NCBI RefSeq assembly: GCF_030272615.1
Contig: NC_081413.1
Span: 555,605,136 to 555,669,135 of the forward strand
DNA length: 64,000 nucleotides
Reading direction: 5' to 3'
Source of the DNA: Cryptomeria japonica
Lineage: Eukaryota; Streptophyta; Pinopsida; Cupressales; Cupressaceae
Position 1 is the first letter of the stretch. Each line of letters opens with the position of its first letter. The notes under the pieces were generated by a model. That model was given only the letters and a program-made list of their open reading frames with translations, searched no databases and had not been told where the DNA came from. The translations under genes were made by a program, and so were the position numbers. Positions 13,035 through 25,180 of the stretch are shown in pieces.

Positions 13035-13056
13035 TTTTGGTGAACCCGACGTGAAT
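13035..13056 (+). other. Element B primer-binding-site-like tract
   Basis: TTTTGGTGAACCCGACGTG follows the 5' LTR immediately. It nearly matches the tract of element A at 7056. The tRNA is not identified. Confidence 0.65.
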
Positions 13057-13149
13057 TAACAACAACTTAACCTTTTTCTGTGTTCTGTGTGATTTTTGTA
13101 GATTGTGCGGATTTTTTATTTTTTTTGCAAGTTGCATGAATTTTGAGAA

Positions 13150-13835
13150 AATATTTTCTGTCATGCAATTGATCTTACATCGTCACGCAATCGCATAGAA
13201 AGAATCACACATTCGACCCTTTGGGGTAATGCATTCGTCCAGACAAGGTCACGCATCCACAGGATTCATTGTCATTTTATTGTTCTTTTGTCTATTATTA
13301 ATTGTGTATAATTCTATCCTAAATTTGGTTAATTCGGGATCAAAATTTCTTTTTACTTCAAGATTTGATTAACAAAGTTTATGGCAAGAAAATTTCAGTT
13401 CAAAATTTTAGGTGCAAGAAGGACGAAACAACAAAGGAGGGAAGCTAAATGATATCAAAAATTTCTCCAAGCAAAAAAATTGATACAGGATTCAGAAGAA
13501 CAACTGGCCTTAGACAGATATAATAGCCTAGTTCTTTCTTATACAGTTAAATATGATCTAATTAGTATTGAATGGATGATGAGGGATTTGGCTAGGGCTT
13601 CACAATTGGTTTTGCAGGTTCCTGATCGAGTTTAGTTTTCTTGTATTTTTCTATTTTTTTTTGTAGTCTACATTCTGTCATGCAATCCACCTATTAGTGC
13701 TATGCAATCAAGCAGATAAAGTCACGCATTCACTCTATCATATTTACGCATTCGCTCTATCATATTTACGCATTCAATCAGTTAGTATCATGCAATCGCT
13801 CAGGTAGTATTATGCAATCGCCTCTGTCAAGTTCT
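13150..13835 (+). repeat. Leader repeat block, ACGCAT/GCAATCG motif (element B)
   Basis: Many degenerate copies of a short motif (TCACGCATTCG, TCATGCAATCG, TTACGCATTCG) lie at irregular 20-40 base spacing, clustered at 13160-13270 and 13670-13830. The same motif in antisense fills the PMD intron at 28490-28765. C1 has a GCGCATTTG version of this block at 49735-50060. Function unknown. Confidence 0.7.
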
Positions 13836-13927
13836 CAGTTTTTGTTTTCTGTTCATTTATTGTGGTTACTAATCTTCTGTTTACAGCCTGTGGTGGATTC
13901 TCAGAGAGGATTAGATTAGTAATTTTT

Positions 13928-14155
13928 CATGGTTAATCTCATACTTCAATTTTTAGCACTTAAAATCAACAAAAGTTAAAATGGACATGCATGGATAATC
14001 TCACACTTTGTTTTTGGTGCTTAAAATAAACATCAAATAAAATTGACATGCATGTATCTCACACTTGGTTTTTGGTGCTTAAAAATCGACAAATGGTTAA
14101 AATTCACATGTATGCCTTCATACTTGGATTTGATATTTAAAATTGACATGCACAT
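13928..14155 (+). repeat. Tandem repeat of about 61 bp in B leader
   Basis: About 3.7 degenerate copies of a unit containing TCTCACACTTGGTTTTTGG, GTGCTTAAAAT and GACATGCATG. It is noncoding and lies between the short-motif block and the conserved leader. Confidence 0.65.
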
Positions 14156-14229
14156 GCAGATCTAACACCTAAATTTGGGCTATAAAACGAATGTGAATCA
14201 GGCTGCATTAGATTAAATCATTTTCTTTT

Positions 14230-15000
14230 TCTTAAGGTAAATAACTTTTCATTGTGTCTGGGGTGGGCCTACAGTTGCACTAACTGACTTTCTACCTGCC
14301 ATCGGGCTTTTGGGAGAAAGAAAGAAGGTGACAACGACATCCAAATTTCTTTTATTCTATGTAGTGAGGGGTATCTTTGACTGGGGATTTCATCACCCCA
14401 CAGAGGTACTTCGAATTGGGATGTGTTGGGGATATCATCTCTCCTAGTGTACTCTCGAGCGGGTTTTTCGAGCCGCTATATAAATATACTGGTCAGGCAG
14501 CTAGAGTGTTGAGTGAATTTGATGCATGTGGGGGCCTTCCCTGCACCGATAAGCTCAATTAAAGTCTTAAGTGGCTTGCTCTGAGAATCCATCGTTGGAT
14601 CAGGACCCCTCGAAACCTAATACTAAGAACCAATTTAGTTGCCAAAAATCCTACATTTAGTGGTTCCAGGACTGCGGATCGTACGCCATAGATACCCTTC
14701 GTGTACCTTACACTATGATATAGGAATCCCTTGGCTATAAGATCCTTGGATCTTCAGGGTAAGAGAGACTGGCATGCCCAAGAAGTGTGTGCCATGGAGT
14801 GGAGCCAGTGCTGCCAGACTCTCTATCTATTCATTTTGTTTCAATATTTTATTGTAAGGGCCTCACTAAATGGTGTCCACTATCTAGCCTAAGATTGTAT
14901 TCCGTGCTTTTTTATGTATCGATGTGCTAGACTAGTATTGAGTCAGTCCCTTGGGCTATTTCAAGCCCTATCCCACATATCTCCGAATTTTCTGAGATTG
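14230..15000 (+). other. Conserved noncoding leader of element B
   Basis: Relatively GC-rich and without a convincing frame. Parts resemble the C1 leader at 50420-51070, for example TAGTTGCCAAAA(A)TCCT and a CAAGAAGTG/CGAAGAAGTG ... GAGCCAGTG/GAAGCCAGTG stretch in the same order. This suggests a conserved RNA function such as packaging or translation control; that is inference. Confidence 0.5.
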
Positions 15001-15161
15001 TATGAAAATTGAGTCAGTCAGCTATACATACCTATCAACAATTGTTCTCAGAATTGGAAAGCTACAAAACATTGTCCTACACATGAACTTACAAAAAACA
15101 AAGTCCATTTTGAAACCAATTCTCAAAATTCCTTACATATTTGTGACCATAGGAAACTTTT

Positions 15162-15510
15162 GCATAGTCCCACTTACGTCCTCATTTTCATCCTACGTCT
15201 TTTTCATAGTCCCACTTACACCCTCATTTTCGTCCTACGTCTTTTTCATAATCCCACTTACGTCCTCATTTTCGTCCTACATCTTTTGCATAGTCCCACT
15301 TACGTCCTCATTTTTGTCCTACGTCTTTTGCATAGTCCCACTTACGTCCTCATTTCCATCCCACGTCTTTCGCATAGTCCCACTTATGTCATCATTTTCG
15401 TCCTATGTCTTTTGCATAGTCCCACTTACGTCCTCATTTTCATCCTACGTCTTTTGCATAGTCCCACTTATGTCCTCATTTTCGTCTTACGACTTTTGCA
15501 TTATCATCCA
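15162..15510 (+). repeat. 42-bp tandem repeat before B gag
   Basis: About eight copies of a 42-base unit built on CATAGTCCCACTTACGTCCT and CATTTTCGTCCTACGTC. As 42 is a multiple of three and the unit lacks stops in two frames, two overlapping open frames arise (15002-15571 and 15160-15516) with 14-residue repeats. I treat these as repeat artefacts rather than genes. Confidence 0.85.
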
Positions 15511-15563
15511 AATTAGTTGCATAGTCCTGTATTATCATATATGTCTTCATCTAGACCTCATAC

Positions 15564-15890
15564 ATGTCTAGGTCCATTATCGGTTATAGGATCATAGCAT
15601 GTGCCTTCATGGGTCTCCTAGGTGATGGTTTGCTTCCCTTTGAGCAACCTAATTTAGCTCCAAATGGCGGTCAACGAGAAATCATTGATGGTCTAGATAA
15701 CCTAGCTTGGGACTTAAGAACAAGCACGCCTCAATATATAGGAGTCGAATACGAGATCAACATTGAATATAAAATTGCCCGTAGAATCGATAGAGATATT
15801 GCTATGGAACAACTCCGTCAACAATTGGAAATATTTGCATTAGAGAAAGCTAGAAACGCCCAAAAAGTATCACGTCAAAATCCTCAATAG
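15564..15890 (+). CDS. Small frame upstream of B Gag, unknown
   Basis: An intact 108-codon frame follows the 42-bp repeat and ends about 90 bases before the Gag start at 15979. It has a hydrophobic start, a central acidic part and a charged helical tail (ARRIDRDIAMEQLRQQLEIF). No family is recognised. Some Tat-type elements are known to have a frame ahead of gag, so it may be genuine. No counterpart is visible at the same place in C1. Confidence 0.4.
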   Translation: MSRSIIGYRIIACAFMGLLGDGLLPFEQPNLAPNGGQREIIDGLDNLAWDLRTSTPQYIGVEYEINIEYKIARRIDRDIAMEQLRQQLEIFALEKARNAQKVSRQNPQ

Positions 15891-15978
15891 AGATTCTAGT
15901 ATAGCCTTGCATTTACATCTATAGTCTAGTCTTAAGTCATCATCTTGCATACAACCACCCTCATATCAGCAATTTTAG

Positions 15979-17704
15979 ATGCCCATCACAAGGTTGCAAA
16001 AAGCAAAAGGAATAATGGACCCGAATAACACACAGTCTGTAAATCCTACTTGGAACATGGACATGTCAACAGGTCAACACTCAGGTACACAAACAATGTC
16101 CACACTAAGTGAATTACAATAGCACTTGACAAAGGAAGAAATTGAATCCCCACAACAGGACCCACATGTCCTTATGATCCTAGACACACTTATACATAGC
16201 GATAGGGACAAGTATCTTTTGTTGTTAATACAAAATGGGGCAAAACTATCAGAGGATTTCGACGTTACAAAGATTTTACCACCAAGAAAAACTTTAGGTC
16301 AAGATAATAGTCAAGCACCACCCTTGACACCAATACAAGCACCGACCTCCAGTATTCCTCAAAACATGCCTAGTCAAAAAAATGTCGACACAAATGCAAA
16401 CTTTCAAACAAGTGTGTCATCCTTGGCGATCAATGCTAGTATACCATCACAAAGCATAGCAATAATAGCAAGTGTCTCAGCACCTGTTCAAGCACAAGCG
16501 ACAAACGCAACTCAACCTACAGTGTCCTATTCAATGGGATCCACACATGGTTATCAAAGTACAAATCTAGGTCTCGCCAATACAATAGGTACAACTCAAC
16601 CAAACATGGGTTCACATATCAACTATTTTTCAGTACCTGGGGGAACACACAACACACAAGGTTATAATCTCGGTACCCTCCAACAACCTCCTAGTTATAC
16701 AACCACAAATCCTTTCGTTGGACATACACAAACACAAGGTATACCTTTGACACAAATAGATATTCTGACACAACAAATGCATAATTTACAACAACAAATG
16801 ACAACCATGTAGACTGGTCATGATAAGAAGAGCTATACAATGCAGGACTTACGTCCTTATCCATTTGATCACACATTATATATGCCACCTTTTCCACAAC
16901 ATTTTGAAATGCCAAAATTTGATAGATGTCAAGGGAAGGGTGATCCTAGAGATCATATTAGAGAATTTTTTATGGCATGTATAGAAGTTGTCTCTGAAGA
17001 TACTTATCTAATGAGATTGTTTCCTAAAAGCCTAGGAGGTCTAGCTTTAGATTGGTTTTCACATTTACCACCAACCATTACATCATGGGGAGAATTAGTT
17101 GAACAATTTATTGCAAACTTCTTGCACAACATTGACACCCTGGTTACTTTGATGGACTTGTGTGCCATGAAACAATATGAAAATGAAGCATTTGCATCCT
17201 TCATACAATGATGGAGGGCTCTCTATAGGAAGTGCAAGACAGTTATCCCAGAAACAGAACAAGTGGATATGTTCACAAAAAATTTGGTTTTTAAGATTAA
17301 ATATCCAATACAAAATGCAATGTCTAACCACATTTAAACAAATCACGAAAAAGGCTCTAAAATGTGAGAAGGGACTAATAGAACAAGGTCTTATTAAGTA
17401 TGGCACTACAAACAACAATGACAAATCTAAATTTTGGTCGAAAAACAAAAATGTGACCAATGATGGTATTGTAGATGCTAGAATGATAAATAGAACTCAA
17501 CCTATTTTATCTTTGGGAATGAGTCATTCAATGAATCCACATACAGGGAATAATACAACATGAGCAAATGTAAATGCTACGCAAAACACGAACACAAGAT
17601 ATCCCTAGATAAATACTCTGAGAAGGAATTACACACCTCTAGGAGAACCTATTGAATCAGCACTTAAAAAGTCAATACAGACAAACATGATTACTTTACT
17701 TTAG
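15979..17704 (+). pseudogene. Element B Gag region (retrotransposon gag domain)
   Basis: The frame begins at 15979 and continues through TAG 16120, TAG 16810 and TGA 17209. A frameshift near 17315 is followed by TGA 17561, TAG 17606 and TAG 17702, after which it runs into the protease frame. The first part is Gln/Thr/Ser-rich and ends in a Gln-rich segment. A conserved capsid-like domain at 16840-17320 (PYPFDHTLYMPPFPQHFEMP, DWFSHLPP, ELVEQFIANF) fits the retrotransposon gag family. C1 carries the same domain at 52430-52900. It is expected to form the particle that packages element RNA. Confidence 0.85.
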
Positions 17705-19257
17705 GTAAGGGTGTATGAACCAGGTCCTTTCAAACCCACATGGTGGAATGACAATGATTTCTATGATTATCATAGGACAAAAGGTCACAATATGACAAGT
17801 GGCTACAAATTGAAAAACTTGGTCCAAGATATGATAGACCAAGGGGACATCACAATTGATATTGATAAGGCCTCAGCAAACACAAACCATGCTATTTTCA
17901 AGGATCCTTTTGTTAAGCATGACAAAGGAAAGGCTACCACATCAGGTACCCAAGACAATGCAGCTAACTATACAAAGGTCTCATACGACTATACTATACA
18001 TGCCATTAGCTCAAGAGATACAGAAATTAGTGATTCACTAGAAACACTTGATCAGGATGACCAATATCAGAACATCCATACAAAGGATACTCAAATTTGC
18101 ATGACATCAGAGGCACCAAAGTACGATGATGATAGAAATATTTGTCTCAGAGACTGGGGGCATGATCAACCATCTAACTCAGGATGGTTTGAAGATGACC
18201 TGATAGAACATATCATGGATATTAAACACACCCATACAAACTATGAAGAGGGATTTAAGATAAATCTTGATAACACAGCATATGATACAAATGATACAAT
18301 CACTACAATCACTTTAACTCCAAGAAATAGAGACTGTGCAGTGGTTACTCGCAGATCAAAGGTAACTTTACAAGGAGTACCACAAAATCAACCACCAATA
18401 GTAGGGACTTACGATTTTGTTGAGCAACTTAAGAAAACTCCCGCACAAATATCATTATTCAAACTATTGCGTATTTCACCCACTCATAGAGCTATACTAG
18501 ACAAAGCACTACAAGATTTGATAGTGGATAGAAATATAGATAAAAATACTTTCCAGTCTATTGTAGGAAATCTGACACATGGCATGCGAATAGCATTTAC
18601 AGAACAAGATATTCCTAGTGATAGACTGCTTCATAATGATCCTCTACATCTGGAAGCTTACATTCATAAGCGGAGAATCAGAAGAGTACTCATAGATGGG
18701 GGAGTCGGTCTCAACATTTGTACTTTAAAATTGGTCAAAGCACTAGGATATCCTGAACTTCACATTGATTCCTCCAAGAGGATAAATATCAAGGCTTACG
18801 ATGATGAAGAATGTCCATCTAAGGGAATTGTAACATTACCTGTACAAGTAGGGCCAATAACAACAAAGGTCACTTTCCAAGTCTTGGATAGAGAACTAGG
18901 ATATAACATGCTATTGGGATGCCCATGGATACACATCATGCAAGCAGTACCATCCACATTCCATCAATGTGTCAAGTTCCCATACAATGGTATTGAAATC
19001 ACAATAAGGGAGATCCAAATCCATTTGAACATTGCAATTATCTGAAAGACAGTGTAGATAATCAGGTAGCACCTCTCATTACACAGTTGGAAACATTATA
19101 GATCATAAAAACAAAAAAAGAAATGCCTACAACATCTTCCTTACAAATAAAAGAGATGGGTTGTGGAGATTATTCTATTGCAAATACTTTCAATGGGAAA
19201 TAGTTGTCTCTTTCTCCAAAGTCCTTTAGGAAACCACAAACCATAGTACAAAAGTGA
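17705..19257 (+). pseudogene. Element B nucleocapsid/protease region
   Basis: The 444-residue frame at 17711-19045 starts with PFKPTWWNDNDFYDYH, the remnant of a CCHC knuckle: C1 has FCNYHWNKGHLTNDC, and B has Tyr at both outer Cys positions. An EQLKKTPAQISLFKLL block precedes the aspartic protease. The protease shows LIDGGVGLNIC (Asp near residue 329) and LLGCPWIHIMQ. A frameshift near 19015 and stops at 19099 (TAG), 19201 (TAG) and 19255 (TGA) separate it from the next segment. The protease would cleave the polyprotein, but this copy cannot be made intact. Confidence 0.8.
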
Positions 19258-20169
19258 GACAAAGGAAAAAAAATTATGAGATACACAGACTCATGTTCTT
19301 TCATTAGATGGGGTGACTTACAAGATGAATCTTTGAACGAAGATGTTAACCATTGGATATATAAAGAAGGAGATCATATGACAATACCTAGAATACCCAC
19401 AGATCAGTATGGTAATGGATTCAAAATGCTCCAGAGACATGGATATGATGGTACCACAGGCCTTGGGTCACAGAAACAGGGAAGACTCGAACCTGTTGTT
19501 CCCAATGATAATCCAAGAAATCAAGGATTGGGATACAAGCATGTGCAACATATCACCGAAGCAAGACAACGTACCCTTGATATACTAAATCGACCAAGCA
19601 AACCGTCAGATTACATATCACAAAGGAATTTGTCCACATGGGTGTTTCCATCTTCATCTCAAACAAGTAATCAAATACCTACATCACCAAGTGCAAAATC
19701 AGATGGAGAAGAAATGAGGCAACTCTTACAAGAACCTACTCTTGAATTACAAAATAATACAGTTATTGACACAACAGTACAAGCTAATGTAGCAACAAAT
19801 GTAGGTTTACCACAACCACCTGAAACCCACCCATGGTTATTGTCACTACTTCTACCACAAGAAGCAACTCAGGCTCAACCAAATGAAACAGATGAAGAGA
19901 GATTGCAAAGACTTATACCAGGCTTAAGAAGGGTAACTAATCTCCAAAGGAGACCTATCAATATACAATAGAATCAGAGATAGGAACAAGAAGAAATAAG
20001 TGATGATAGCTCATATGATGAAACATATATTGAAAGTGAGACAGACTCTCATGACTGCGAGTTCTTATCACTACAGGATTCTAGCCCACCAGAAAGTGTA
20101 ATATTACAGAATCAAATAAGGCTTATACAAGATGAAGATAACCAAAGCCAGTCAAACAATCAAGTTTTA
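19258..20169 (+). pseudogene. Element B G-patch segment between protease and RT
   Basis: The open frame 19276-19971 continues in frame through TAG 19969 and TAG 19981 into the reverse transcriptase frame. Residues 48-87 match a G-patch: GFKMLQRHGYDGTTGLG, then QGRLEPV and NQGLGY. The G-patch is an RNA-associated glycine-rich module, and betaretroviruses carry one just after protease (established). The remainder is Gln/Glu-rich and probably disordered. Element A has a weaker form in the same relative place. Confidence 0.8.
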
Positions 20170-21846
20170 ATGTTATCACAATCTACTAAGGAAGGAAGTA
20201 ATGATTTACCCCTAGTGCATTTGCACTTGATTGATTGGGGGCAAGAAGGAAAACCAATGCTAGATTGGTTTGAAAATGACGAAGCAATTTCAGAATTTCT
20301 AGGAGTCAGAGAGGGATTTCCACAAAGTGATCATAACGAAGGGTTTGTTATCGACCTGAATAGAATGACATACTTTGGAGAAGAAAGTAATTTTACAATA
20401 GAAGATCAGGATCACACTACCCATAACGACAAGAGTGATTTGGGCAATCTTCCTAGGGAAAGAGAAAGGTCAGCATTACTTACAGAGGAAATAGAAGAAG
20501 TAAACATAGCAGAAGGAGAGGTTGTACATAACATCCATCTAGCAAAAGCTTTAAGAAATGAAGAAAAAGATAGATTCATTCATTTTTTCAAACAATGGCC
20601 TATCAACTTTGCTTGGTCCTATTCAGACATGCCAGGCTTAGACTCCGAATTAGTATTACATCACTTACCTTTGATACTAGGAGTAAAGCCTTACAAGCAA
20701 AAATTGAGAAAAATGCATCCAAGTATCGCATTACTAGTTAAAATAGAACTACAAAAGTTACTGGATGTAGGTTTTATTAGACCTATTGACTATGTGGAAT
20801 GGATATCCAACTTGGTACCCATGACTAAACCCGCAGGAGGCATAAGAATTTGCACAGATTTTTGGGATTTAAATAAAGCTTGTCCTAAAGATGACTTTTC
20901 ACTACCTAATATTGACATGATAGTTGACCTGACAGCTGGCAATGAGATGTTATCCTTAATGGATGGTTTTTCAGGATGCAACCAGATTAAAATCGCACCA
21001 GAAGATCAACATAAAACGGCCTTTACATGCCCATGGGGAACATACTGTTGGAATGTGATGCCATTTGGTCTCAAAAATGCTGGAGCAACATACCAAAGAG
21101 CCAAGACAACATTGTTTCATGACATGATCCACAACATAATGGAAGATTACATGGATGACATATTGGCCAAATCACAGACAAGAGAAAATCATCTTGCAGT
21201 TCTTACACAGATATTTGATCGGTTGGAACAATACAATGTCAAATTAAACCTGAAGAAGTGTGTGTTTGGTGTAACATCAGGTAAACTATTAGGGTTTATA
21301 GTATCAAATAGAGGAATTGAAATAGACCCAGCCAAGGTTAAAGCAATCATTGATATGCAACCACCGTCAACACTTAAACAGCTCAGAGGCTTACAAGGAA
21401 GACTGCAATCCATAAGGAGATTTATAGCACAATTGGCAGATAAGTGTCACCTGTTCCAACATTTACTCAAGAAAGGAGTTACTTTTAAATGGACAGAACA
21501 ATGCCAGGAAGCTTTCCAAGCTCTGAAAGATTATCTTTTGAACATGCCAGTGTTAATATCGCCTACTCTAGGACAACCTCTATTGTTATACATATCAGCA
21601 ACAAACTCAGCTCTAGGAGCTTTATTGGCACAGCATGATAAAAATGGAAAAGAAAGAGCCATTTATTATATAAGTAGGACTCTGATTAGCTATGAGCTTA
21701 ATTATACCCCCATAGAGCGAGCATGCTTAGCAGTAATCTTTGCATCCCAAAAGCTCAGACATTACATGTTGAGTCATAAGGTACAACTCATTGCACGCTT
21801 TGACCCACTCAAGTACCTATTGAGCAGAGCAACATTAACCGGGTGA
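20170..21846 (+). pseudogene. Element B reverse transcriptase with first RNase H
   Basis: A 558-residue open stretch, the longest intact piece of pol. A Tat-like spacer precedes the RT. RT motifs are PYKQKLRKMHP, GGIRICTDFWDLNKACPKD, LMDGFSGCNQI (first catalytic Asp near residue 265), MPFGLKNAGATYQR and YMDD at residues 327-330. The LGFIVSNRGIEIDP connection leads to RNase H (LYISATNSALGALLAQ, IYYISRTL, ERACLAVIFA). The segment ends at TGA 21844, where other elements have Arg (LTGRLAKW). It copies element RNA into DNA, and all visible RT catalytic residues are kept. Confidence 0.9.
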
Positions 21847-22560
21847 CTAGCTAAGTGGGTTATGATACTGAGCGAGTTTGATATAGAATACATAGACATA
21901 AAAGCCATCAAAGGACAAATTATAGCAGATCAATTAGCAGAGGATCCTATACAGGACAATCACCCATTGCTAATAGATTTTCCAGATGAATCTATGTTTA
22001 CATTAACTGCCTTAGTAATGTGGAAGTTATACTTTGATGTGTCATATACGAATCACGGATCTAGAGCAGGGGTTCTCTTCATTACTCCTCAAGGGGACGT
22101 TATACCTAAGTCATTTAGGATCAATTTTCAATGCACCAACAATATGGCTGAATATGAAGCTCTTCTCATAGGACTTCGTATAGCTATACAATGGAAAATA
22201 CAAGAGTTACAGGTCTATGGTGATTCACAATTGATTGTAAATTAGGTCAATGATGAGTACAACATGAAGGATGATAAACTCATGCCTTATTAGAAGTTGG
22301 TCAAAGATTACAAGAAGCATTTCAGCAAAATTACATTCGAACAAATCCCAAGGATACAAAACAAGGCCGCAGATGCGATGGCAACCATAGGTTCTCTTCT
22401 CAATATGCCTGCTAATGAAACTTAGTTTGAGTTCATCATAGAATAGTTGATGCTACCTGCATATGAGACTCCCCTATCAAATATATATGTGCAATTGTGG
22501 GTCCATAATCACCTTGGTACAATGAAATATACACATATTTACACACCCAATACATATCAC
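21847..22560 (+). pseudogene. Element B second RNase H (archaeal type)
   Basis: The frame continues directly after TGA 21844. It shows LYFDVSYTNHGSRAGVLF (usually FDGS), NNMAEYEALLIGL and VYGDSQLIVN, giving the D-E-D residues of the RVT_3-type RNase H. It is then broken by TAG at 22243, 22291, 22423 and 22444, all where Gln is likely. This second RNase H is the known hallmark of Tat-lineage Ty3/gypsy elements. Confidence 0.85.
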
Positions 22561-23771
22561 TAGATTTGTCTAGAAATCAAAAGAAGACATTTATTCGTCA
22601 GGCATCTAGATATACCATTATAGCTAATACTTTGTATAGGAAGGGTTTCGATGGGACTCTTCTCTGATGTTTGGATGAGAATGAAGCACATATTGCTTTA
22701 AAAGAAGTACATCATGGAATTTGTGGGGCTCACCAAAGTGGTCCACCATTGTCAAAAACATTGTTGAGAACAGGTTATTACTGGCCAACCATGGAAAAAG
22801 ATGCTTACAAGTATGTACAGAAGTGTAAACAATGCCAAATGCATGGAGACCTTATTCATGCACTAGCACAAGATCTTCGACCCATTACATCACCATGGCC
22901 ATTTTCACAATGGGGATTAGATCTAGTGGGTAAAATCAACCCTACTTCTTCCAATGGGCACAAGTTTGTATTGACAGCCACTGAATACTTTACCAAATGG
23001 GTTGAATCAATTCCTCTAACATATATCACTGGAAAGCAGATATCAAAATTCATGCTCAACTACATTATATGTAGATATGGAGTCCCAATGTGCTTTGTTA
23101 TAGATAATGGACATCCATTTAAGAACCAGGAAGTGAAAGAGTTATGTGAAAAATTCCATATACACCAGAGATTTTCCATGCCATATTATCCACAAAGTAA
23201 TGGATAAGCAGAGGCTACAAATAAAACAATAGTAAAAATTCTTAAGAAATTAGTCACCGACACAGGATGGGACTGACACCTCCAATTAAACCCCACTCTC
23301 TGGGCTTACAAAATAGGAGTACGCACACCTACAGGGGCAACACCCTATTCCTTGGTTTATGGTATAGAAGCAATACTCCCTATTGAAATAGAAATTTCAT
23401 CTCTATGAGTCTCTTTACAAAACATCATATCAAAAGAAGACTACAAGGTAGCAAGGTTACAAGAACTCGAGATCCTTTATGAAAAAAGAAAAATAGCATT
23501 CAATCACCTACAAGGATATCAAAATAGACTAAGATGAAGTTATAATAAAAGAGTCTGCCCATGAACTTTTCAGGTGGGAGATTTAGTACTTTAAGAAAAT
23601 CAAAGGAATTTAGTAGAACGAGAAAGGCCAGGGAAATTTGAACCTAAATGGCTAGGTCCTTTCATTATAACAAGGGTCATAGGCAATGGAGCATATAACT
23701 TGGCTACCATGGAGGGAAATCCACTCTCTGACCCTATGAATAGCATGCATCTTAAGCGATATTATACCTAA
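22561..23771 (+). pseudogene. Element B integrase
   Basis: After TAG 22561, a one-base shift near 22575 and TGA 22665, the frame shows an HHCC zinc finger (HHGICGAHQSG ... CKQCQMHG). The core has WGLDLVG (Asp), VIDNGHPF (Asp) and Glu 36 positions later, that is DD35E. A C-terminal segment ends KFEPKWLGPFIITRVI ... MHLKRYYT and a natural TAA at 23769. I see no chromodomain. Stops: TAA 23205, TGA 23274, TGA 23406, TGA 23535, TAA 23592. It would join element DNA to the genome. Confidence 0.88.
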
Positions 23772-24839
23772 AGGCTGGGTTAGTTTAGGTTTTACTTTCC
23801 GCATTGCATTACATATAGTTTCTTTTCACAAAGTTTCAACAATTGAATATAGAAGCATCAATAAAACAAGGAAGTTGTCCCAGTTTATCATTCATTTGCA
23901 TCTAAGGAAAACAAGAGTCATCTCCTTTCTTAGATATTCGGACATGAAGTCTATAAGGTCCTAAGGTCATTCATCTTCAACATTACCCAGGTGACGACGC
24001 TTTACTTATGGTTGGGTAGTGATTTCACTATTTAAGAGTTGTTTACCCACAATCTATCAATTGCTATATCTCACACATTAAGAAAATCTCTAATTCATTC
24101 TAGACACCTAGTTGATCATATGACTAGTGAAAAATCTAAATTCTACTTTAGCACCGCTATAATTGTCACACCCTAGTAGGTTTCATGACTTACAAGTCAA
24201 GGCAAGAAAAGAAAAATAAAAAGAGCTATGCCAAATATCCATCTAAAGGCAAAAGAGAAATGATATATAACTGAAATATCATGCATACAAAGTGTGACAA
24301 AAAGCTTGACTATGGGAACATGCAAGTAACTCCATCAAGGCTATGAACGCCTACTAGCAATGGAGCAATATTTGAGAAATTACAGTCTATAACCTCGTCG
24401 GAGCTTTCAAGGCTTGCTGGCAGCGAGGCTCTATTCAGGATTCTTTTGAAGTTAGAAAATCCATGTAGCCAATCATATAGGATGCTAAGGATCTTTAGTG
24501 AACACAAGAGCAGAAATTAACTCATTTGCACACACATGGGCAAAAGAAGATCAATGTTTCAAGAACCAATGGGAAAGTTTTCCGCATCTCCATTTGTGAT
24601 TCCTAGTCACTAAGTGTGTTGAGATGAATGCTCCAAGGGACCTTAGGGATCAATTGACTGCTTATCTATGAAATGTTTTGCACCTCCATTTCAATTGGTG
24701 TATTACAAATGCTAAAACAAACATAGTTAATCTTGTTCGAATAGGAAATGCATCTTCATCTTGCATTCACATAGGTCATGTCAAAAATTCATTTGTCTCC
24801 ACATACATCTTGAGGATCATCATGTCATACAGGTCTGTA

Positions 24840-25180
24840 CATTGGGGGCATAACTGAAAAAAATCCTAAAAAATTAGATAAAGTCCTGAAAAAAATCCTA
24901 AAAATCAGATAAAGTCGTGAAAAATTCCTAAAAATCGGATAAAGTTCTGAAAAGCTCAAAAAATCCAAAAACAATGAAAAACTCAAAATCCAAAAACATT
25001 TGAATATCAAAAAACTCAAAATCCAAAAACATTTGAATATCAATCTTCAAAATTCAAAAACATTGCATATAATGTCCTGAAAAAATCAATCCAAAAACAT
25101 CCACAAAATGTCATGAAAAAATCAATCCCCAAAAACATTCAAATATCGATCTCCATAATCCAAAAACATCGAAAAAGCTC
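24840..25180 (+). repeat. Degenerate A-rich repeats
   Basis: Copies of a 26-30 base unit around CCTAAAAATCAGATAAAGTC pass into copies around CTCAAAATCCAAAAACATTT. Strongly purine/adenine-biased on the plus strand. Confidence 0.65.

Noticed and set aside
14377-14562. 61-codon frame in the B leader
   Set aside because: The region is conserved with C1 as noncoding sequence, and C1 has no matching frame.
15160-15516. Regularly spaced repeats resembling a CRISPR array or coding repeat protein
   Set aside because: They are plain 42-bp tandem copies without unique spacers, in a plant retrotransposon leader.
15979-23771. Recoding of TAG as Gln and TGA as Arg (altered code or programmed readthrough)
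   Set aside because: Frameshifts also occur, the stops fit decay of methylated cytosine, and other codons look standard. Deamination explains both stop types at once.
24825-25043. Hydrophobic antisense frame rich in Phe and Leu
   Set aside because: It is a by-product of A-rich degenerate repeats on the opposite strand.
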